The notes beneath the pieces were generated by a model. The model was not told the DNA's origin. It saw nothing but the letters and a program-made list of their open reading frames with translations, and did not search any database. A DNA stretch of 64,000 nt from a virus. Numbering within the stretch: position 1 is the first letter of the stretch; every line of letters begins with the position of its first letter. This document shows, piece by piece, positions 60,695-64,000 of the stretch. The stretch is taken from positions 1-64,000 of IMG/VR virus record IMGVR_UViG_3300009026_000007. One strand, written 5' to 3'. A program made the position numbers and the translations under genes.

Positions 60695-61225
60695 ATGAAA
60701 TTTGTAGAGTATATGAAAATCAGAAATACCAACCCCAAGAAAAAGAATAGTCTTAGTACAGCCGAGGCAAACATTTTGGGAGTTGATATGAGTATCAGAG
60801 GCTGGATGACCAAAGATACCAATCTAACAGACGATCAGGTAGAGAGGGCAGTTGACTTCGCACTTAAGTCTAAATTTATGAGGCAAGGTGTTAAAGATAA
60901 CCTGCGTCCACTGTATATGAAACAACTTGACGGTATGGACTCACAGTGCGTGTATCTCATGGAAAATGAACTAGGTATGTTGAAAATTGGCATTAGTAAT
61001 AATCCAATAAAACGTGCAAGGTCACTAAGCACAGGCAGTGGATTATCTGTAAATCTGCTTTGTTATTGGCAGATAGCTAATCCGGCAAGAAGTACAGAGG
61101 CAAAACTTCATAGACTATTCAATCAATTCAAAGTAAGTGGTGAATGGTTTAAGAGGGATAGTTTCGACAAAGAAGACATTGAATCAAACTTTAATTTTTC
61201 TTTTATTAGAAAAGATTTTGATTGA
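60695..61225 (+). CDS. GIY-YIG superfamily protein, T5orf172-type domain
   Basis: 176 residues. The C-terminal ~95 residues have CVYLMENELGMLKIGISNNP, IKRARSLSTGSG, then EAKLHRLFNQFKVSGEWFKR, the layout of T5orf172/MUG113 domains (YLM...KIGIS...R...L...E..LH..F......EWF). The N-terminal part is basic and Asn/Lys-rich. The domain is related to GIY-YIG nucleases and appears in mobile and regulatory phage proteins. It lies 8 bp after the preceding gene. Confidence 0.78.
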   Translation: MKFVEYMKIRNTNPKKKNSLSTAEANILGVDMSIRGWMTKDTNLTDDQVERAVDFALKSKFMRQGVKDNLRPLYMKQLDGMDSQCVYLMENELGMLKIGISNNPIKRARSLSTGSGLSVNLLCYWQIANPARSTEAKLHRLFNQFKVSGEWFKRDSFDKEDIESNFNFSFIRKDFD

Positions 61226-61228
61226 TGC

Positions 61229-61257
61229 TTGACAAATAGCATTTGAGTATGTTTTAC
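61229..61257 (+). promoter_or_regulatory. Possible promoter with weak -10
   Basis: TTGACA followed at 17-18 bp by TTTTACT; 35 bp before the 61292 gene. Confidence 0.4.
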
Positions 61258-61291
61258 TAACAACTTGAACTTAAACAACGGAGTCCACATT

Positions 61292-61468
61292 ATGGGCGAG
61301 ATTTGCTTTTGCTCACAATGTGGGCGTATTAATAACTATTGTGTATGTGATATCATTGTTGAGTATTTGGAAGATAATGACCCCGACTTCAAATTTGAGT
61401 GGGCTCATGAGTCAACGACAGAATTGAAGTCAACATCATTTAGAATTATTTTACCAATCTATGAATAA
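61292..61468 (+). CDS. Small Cys-rich protein (58 aa)
   Basis: CGGAG upstream of the ATG. CFCSQCGRINNYCVCDIIVE is a zinc-type cluster; the rest is acidic. Last gene before the long structured region. Function unknown. Confidence 0.58.
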   Translation: MGEICFCSQCGRINNYCVCDIIVEYLEDNDPDFKFEWAHESTTELKSTSFRIILPIYE

Positions 61469-61472
61469 ATAC

Positions 61473-61501
61473 TTGACAAATAACTATTATTCATATAAAC
61501 T
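61473..61501 (+). promoter_or_regulatory. Sigma70-like promoter at the head of the structured region
   Basis: Consensus TTGACA, 17 bp, TAAACT. Transcription would start near 61508 and enter about 400 nt without a gene. Confidence 0.7.
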
Positions 61502-61507
61502 AAAAGA

Positions 61508-61905
61508 ACTGAATCAGAAAAGATTTATGAGAAGTCAGATAGCCTTCCCCTCTTAGACATACGAGCTTTGAGATTCGTGAGGTTATCGAAAGGTCAGAAC
61601 ACCACTGACGGAAGCCACCGGTGTAGATGTATTTATACATACTATCTGGTCTGTCGCTGACACAGCCTCTCACTTAACACATTCAATCTTGACGAAGATT
61701 GTCTAATTCCCTTAAAGGGGCTTGAAGAATTCTGACGAGAGTTTAAAGTCTTCCCTTTGTGTGACGGGGAGCAATGAATTATGGGCTGCGCAACAGCCAT
61801 TAAAAACAAGTAACGGTAAGACCTTTTCAGCAAGTCTCCCTTTGTGGGGTTTGTTACATTGTCCCTGTTGCGACATCCGGCGACTTGACTAAAGAGGTCT
61901 TATTT
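61508..61905 (+). ncRNA. Structured non-coding RNA candidate, part 1 (before the HNH gene)
   Basis: Helices seen by eye: CAGATAG (61536-61542) with CTATCTG (61642-61648) closing a multibranch; GTCAG/CTGAC (61593-61609), whose loop ACACC pairs with GGTGT (61620-61624), an H-type pseudoknot; ATGTA/TACAT (61627-61640); CAATCTT/AAGATTG (61684-61701); GGCTG/CAGCC (61784-61798); and AAGACCT (61818-61824) with AGGTCTT (61895-61901) enclosing CAAGTC/GACTTG (61831-61887). The last helix covers the HNH ribosome-binding site. No protein-coding signal is present. Confidence 0.65.
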
Positions 61906-62472
61906 ATGAAAATTGAGCTAAAAGAGCCTTATTCTTCTGATTGGAAACTTGGTTATTTGAGAATTTCTAGTTTAGATGGAAGAAAAAGATTAGATTTATT
62001 TAATTCAAGTACAGAAAGAACGACTACAGCTTTTGCTAGATATTTAATGTCAGTTAAAATTGGAAGGTATTTGACAGAAGATGAAGAAGCTGATCACATA
62101 GATAATGATGCAACAAATGATTCAATAGAAAATCTACAAGTACTTAGTGTAGAGGAACATAAAGCTAAGACTAAAAGATTCGTTGAGGGTCGAATATTTA
62201 AAACCTGTGTTTGTAGTTATTGTGGTATAGAATTTGAAAGGGAAGTCAGACAAATTAAGTCTGATAAAACCTTGTGTTCAAGGTCTTGTAATGCAAAATA
62301 CAACAGGGAGTTTGGGTCTTGGACCGGAAAGCTCAAAAAGCACACCCAAGAAGAAGTAGATAAAATAGTGGAGCTAAGAGCTTCGGGTTTATCAGACTAT
62401 AAAATATCCGATATAATTGGTATTCATAGGTCTAAAATACAAAGACTTCGTATTGAGCTTGGTATTAAATAG
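61906..62472 (+). CDS. HNH homing endonuclease inside the structured region
   Basis: 188 residues from the ATG at 61906 (AAAGAGG upstream). HNH part: TTAFARYLMSVKIGRYLTED, then EEADHIDNDATNDSIENLQV. A zinc finger follows (CVCSYCGIEF, then CSRSCNAKYN), and a C-terminal resolvase-like helix-turn-helix (SGLSDYKISDIIGIHRSKIQ). AT-rich codon use. GAGGTCTT occurs just before the start (61894) and again just after the stop (62487), and GTCCCT at 61861 and 62479, as if the gene were inserted within one RNA domain. This is how endonuclease genes sit in group I introns and other structured RNAs. Confidence 0.88.
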   Translation: MKIELKEPYSSDWKLGYLRISSLDGRKRLDLFNSSTERTTTAFARYLMSVKIGRYLTEDEEADHIDNDATNDSIENLQVLSVEEHKAKTKRFVEGRIFKTCVCSYCGIEFEREVRQIKSDKTLCSRSCNAKYNREFGSWTGKLKKHTQEEVDKIVELRASGLSDYKISDIIGIHRSKIQRLRIELGIK

Positions 62473-63102
62473 TCTCTGTCCCTCACGAGGTCTTCTAAGC
62501 CTTTGACATTAAACTAGAGGATGGATGTCACGGAGTTCGATACTTCCAGAGACTACCAGTTTCACCCACAATCACTAAGATTAACTCTAAAAAGATTGTG
62601 GTATTCACGCTGTCATTTTCCTCTCCTAAGACAGCACTTAAGATATTCTCTGTTCCTCCTCTCTCTCCTCGCAGAGAATATCTTCTGGCCTTGGATAGAT
62701 TATACTAGTACTCTCCTTCTAGTGTAATCTTCGCTAACAGGGCCATTTCTAAATAATCTTGTTGTTCTTTAACGATAATGTCAGTGGTCTGATCAGGATT
62801 ATTTAGAAATTAATAGTAAGTAATATTTCTCATGTGTTTTAAAACCTAGAGCTAACTAGGAAGTTCGAATACTTATCTCCGCAAGCGGCTTCTGATGACT
62901 AAAGTAGGATTAATTACCCGAAAAGGTTGGTAGGAAGCTCTATTCATTAGAATTGAAGACAATAGCCAGAGTTAATCACTGTGCCGTACTGGAGTTGTGA
63001 AGCTAATGTAGGTTGGGGACGGTTGATTACCTAAAAGAGATAGAGTTGGAGATGAGCACCAACTAAAACACAGCAGAAATATTATTTATAGGAATATATG
63101 AC
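62473..63102 (+). ncRNA. Structured non-coding RNA candidate, part 2 (after the HNH gene)
   Basis: A dense series of perfect helices: TGACAT/ATGTCA (62504-62530); CCACAATC/GATTGTGG (62566-62601); GCTGTC/GACAGC (62609-62635); AAGATATTCTCTG/CAGAGAATATCTT, 13 bp (62640-62684); GGCCTTG/CAGGGCC (62687-62744) enclosing ATTATACTAG/CTAGTGTAAT (62699-62728); and ATTTCTAAATAATC/GATTATTTAGAAAT, 14 bp (62745-62810). Later come CCTAG/CTAGG, TAATCA..CCGT with ACGG..TGATTA (about 62973-63027), and AGTTGG/CCAACT near 63045. The helices follow each other without gaps, unlike intergenic DNA. Confidence 0.72.
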
Positions 63103-63510
63103 ATGGCTAATAAGCAGCCCCATACAGATAAACAAAAAGCAACACGCTTTGATGGTGAAAAAAGTAATAGAAATAACAAAGGCAATTCTTCTACTCGTAT
63201 CAAGAAAAGTAAGTTGCGTGAACTGGCTGACAAACTTATTGAACGTCAGGATATTGCCTTGCAATTGATTGACAAGAGTTTAAAGAGCGAAGAAGTTAAC
63301 CCGGACGCTGTAGCAAGTGCTAAGTGGATCATTACTTCAATCAATTCCGTTGTCAAGAGTGCTTCAGCAGAAGAGCTTGGTAGCTTCAATGCTCGCTTGA
63401 AAGGTAAGCGGGATGATGAAGAAGCTGAACAAACTCCTACTGAAATCAGTAAAGAATTGAAACCCCGTTTGAGTTTGGTTTATGTTGACCCCGGCGAAGA
63501 CGATGATTAA
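63103..63510 (+). CDS. Terminase small subunit-like protein
   Basis: 135 residues; TAGGA upstream. A basic, disordered start (NKQPHTDKQKATRFDGEKSN) is followed by a helical core with KLRELADKLIERQDIALQLI and ASAKWIITSINSVVKSAS, then an acidic tail. This matches the size and layout of small-terminase proteins of several phage groups, in which a helical oligomer presents DNA to the large subunit. The large-subunit gene is not in the window but could follow. It stands between two structured non-coding segments, which might include the packaging signal. The call is moderate. Confidence 0.5.
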   Translation: MANKQPHTDKQKATRFDGEKSNRNNKGNSSTRIKKSKLRELADKLIERQDIALQLIDKSLKSEEVNPDAVASAKWIITSINSVVKSASAEELGSFNARLKGKRDDEEAEQTPTEISKELKPRLSLVYVDPGEDDD

Positions 63511-64000
63511 GATTTAAAGAACGTCCTACAGAGCGAGTGAATATCGAAACTGGACCTTAGAGGTCGTTCTCTGTAAGAAATAGGTAAATACCTTTGGTTT
63601 GTGAGGAGCCACCACTAAAGTACAGAAAGCCCTAGACGTGAGTTTAGGCGAGCTACTGATACATACTTAAATGGGTAACTTTTCACGCTAAGCCCTAGGC
63701 TGAAGCCACTTTATGTGGGGGTGGTTTAGAGTTGTTTACCGACCTTATTAATTCCTTGTGTGTGCAGACGTACCCCAGCAATTTCTGCATGTTTGTTGCT
63801 GTAGGGTGAGAGCAAGGAAACCTAACTAGATCGCAAGGTCTGGTATCTCAGCTAGTTCCTGAGACCCCGGCATTCTGGCGGATGCCTGTTGTAAGACACT
63901 ACGGACAGACGTGTAGGGTTGTGAATCCCGTCATGAATCTGAGTAGGGCACTCATACTAATTTCACCTCAGAAAATGCCCACCTATTCCAAGGGTCTATA
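63511..64000 (+). ncRNA. Structured non-coding RNA candidate, part 3, with interleaved helices; runs off the window
   Basis: No gene in 490 bp. AGCCACC (63607-63613) with GGTGGTT (63720-63726) closes a domain containing CCTAG/CTAGG and CGTGA/TCACG. Three interleaved pairs imply pseudoknots: TGCAGA/TCTGCA (63763-63789) with CAGCAA/TTGCTG (63776-63801); AACTAG/CTAGTT (63824-63857) with CTCAG/CTGAG (63847-63863); and CTGAG/CTCAG (63939-63971) with GGGCA/TGCCC (63946-63980). CCTTG/CAAGG (63754-63817) encloses the first. GGCAT/ATGCC (63869-63886) is a simple hairpin. The 3' end lies beyond the window. Confidence 0.68.

Noticed and set aside
62548-62555. AGAGACTA, resembling the R element of group I introns
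   Set aside because: I could not find a matching S element, P3 partner or flanking exons, so a group I intron is possible but unsupported. It is listed as a check in the main finding.
62521-62727. Plus-strand open frame of 68 codons
   Set aside because: It runs through the long perfect hairpins, has no ribosome-binding site and looks random.
62866-62872. TTCGAAT, similar to a tRNA T-loop
   Set aside because: The flanking bases do not form a T-arm, and no acceptor, D or anticodon arm fits around it.
63911-63930. GGGTTGTGAATCCC, like a tRNA T-arm or a His anticodon arm
   Set aside because: The loop length is wrong and no cloverleaf can be drawn; it fits better as one hairpin of the structured region.
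1-64000. Temperate lifestyle genes
   Set aside because: No integrase, excisionase, CI-like repressor or attachment site was recognised, so a lytic phage is assumed; the rest of the genome was not seen.

Overview
The window reads as part of the genome of a large, low-GC, lytic tailed bacteriophage (Caudoviricetes). Genes are packed tightly, often with ATGA or TAATG overlaps. There are tail-fibre, lysis and terminase-type genes and a T7-like DNA replication set, and no integrase, excisionase or CI-type repressor was recognised. A two-membrane lysis cassette (holin, lysozyme, Rz/Rz1) points to a Gram-negative host. A visibly GC-richer insert (about 34820-36030) carries genes that look like those of Pseudomonas phages, which weakly suggests a Pseudomonas host. 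That host call is inference only.

Layout. (1) 1-6641, plus strand: end of the late region, with a tail protein, tail fibre, fibre chaperone, beta-helix tailspike and lysis genes, closed by a strong terminator at 6709. (2) 6758-27773, minus strand: nucleotide metabolism and replication, with ribonucleotide reductase, ThyX, a MazG-like NTPase, a deoxynucleotidase, a DUF5664/MazZ-like protein, a metallophosphoesterase, a 5' nuclease, SSB, a family A DNA polymerase and a primase-helicase. (3) A divergent promoter pair at 27808-27900 separates this from 27936-45050, plus strand: about 55 small early or accessory genes, a helicase-like ATPase, a nucleotidyltransferase, a Lar-like protein and several recent duplications. 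(4) 45145-45619: about 0.5 kb without genes. (5) 45620-59553, minus strand: another small-gene block with a phosphatase-like protein, dCMP deaminase, a papain-like protein, and ClpP-like and PhoH-like proteins. (6) 59586-60018: a repeat-rich control region. (7) 60019-64000, plus strand: a ribbon-helix-helix regulator, a winged-helix protein with an SSB-like tail, a GIY-YIG-type protein, then long non-coding stretches full of helices surrounding an HNH gene and a terminase-small-subunit-like gene.

How the genes fit together. Ribonucleotide reductase, ThyX, dCMP deaminase, the deoxynucleotidase and two NTP pyrophosphohydrolases would reshape the dNTP pool for the polymerase, primase-helicase, 5' nuclease and SSB. 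Consensus-like sigma70 promoters (TTGACN, 16-17 bp, TANNNT) recur in the early blocks, so host RNA polymerase probably reads them; no phage RNA polymerase was seen. About ten homing-endonuclease-like genes are scattered through the window, several next to broken or replaced genes.

The most unusual part is 61508-64000. Outside its two genes it holds many long perfect helices (13 and 14 bp) and several interleaved pairings that would be pseudoknots. It is the best candidate for an undescribed or divergent large structured RNA, comparable in style, though not shown homologous, to the GOLLD and ROOL classes of phage RNAs. Nothing here was computed: family calls rest on motif recognition by eye, and starts were chosen by ribosome-binding-site spacing.
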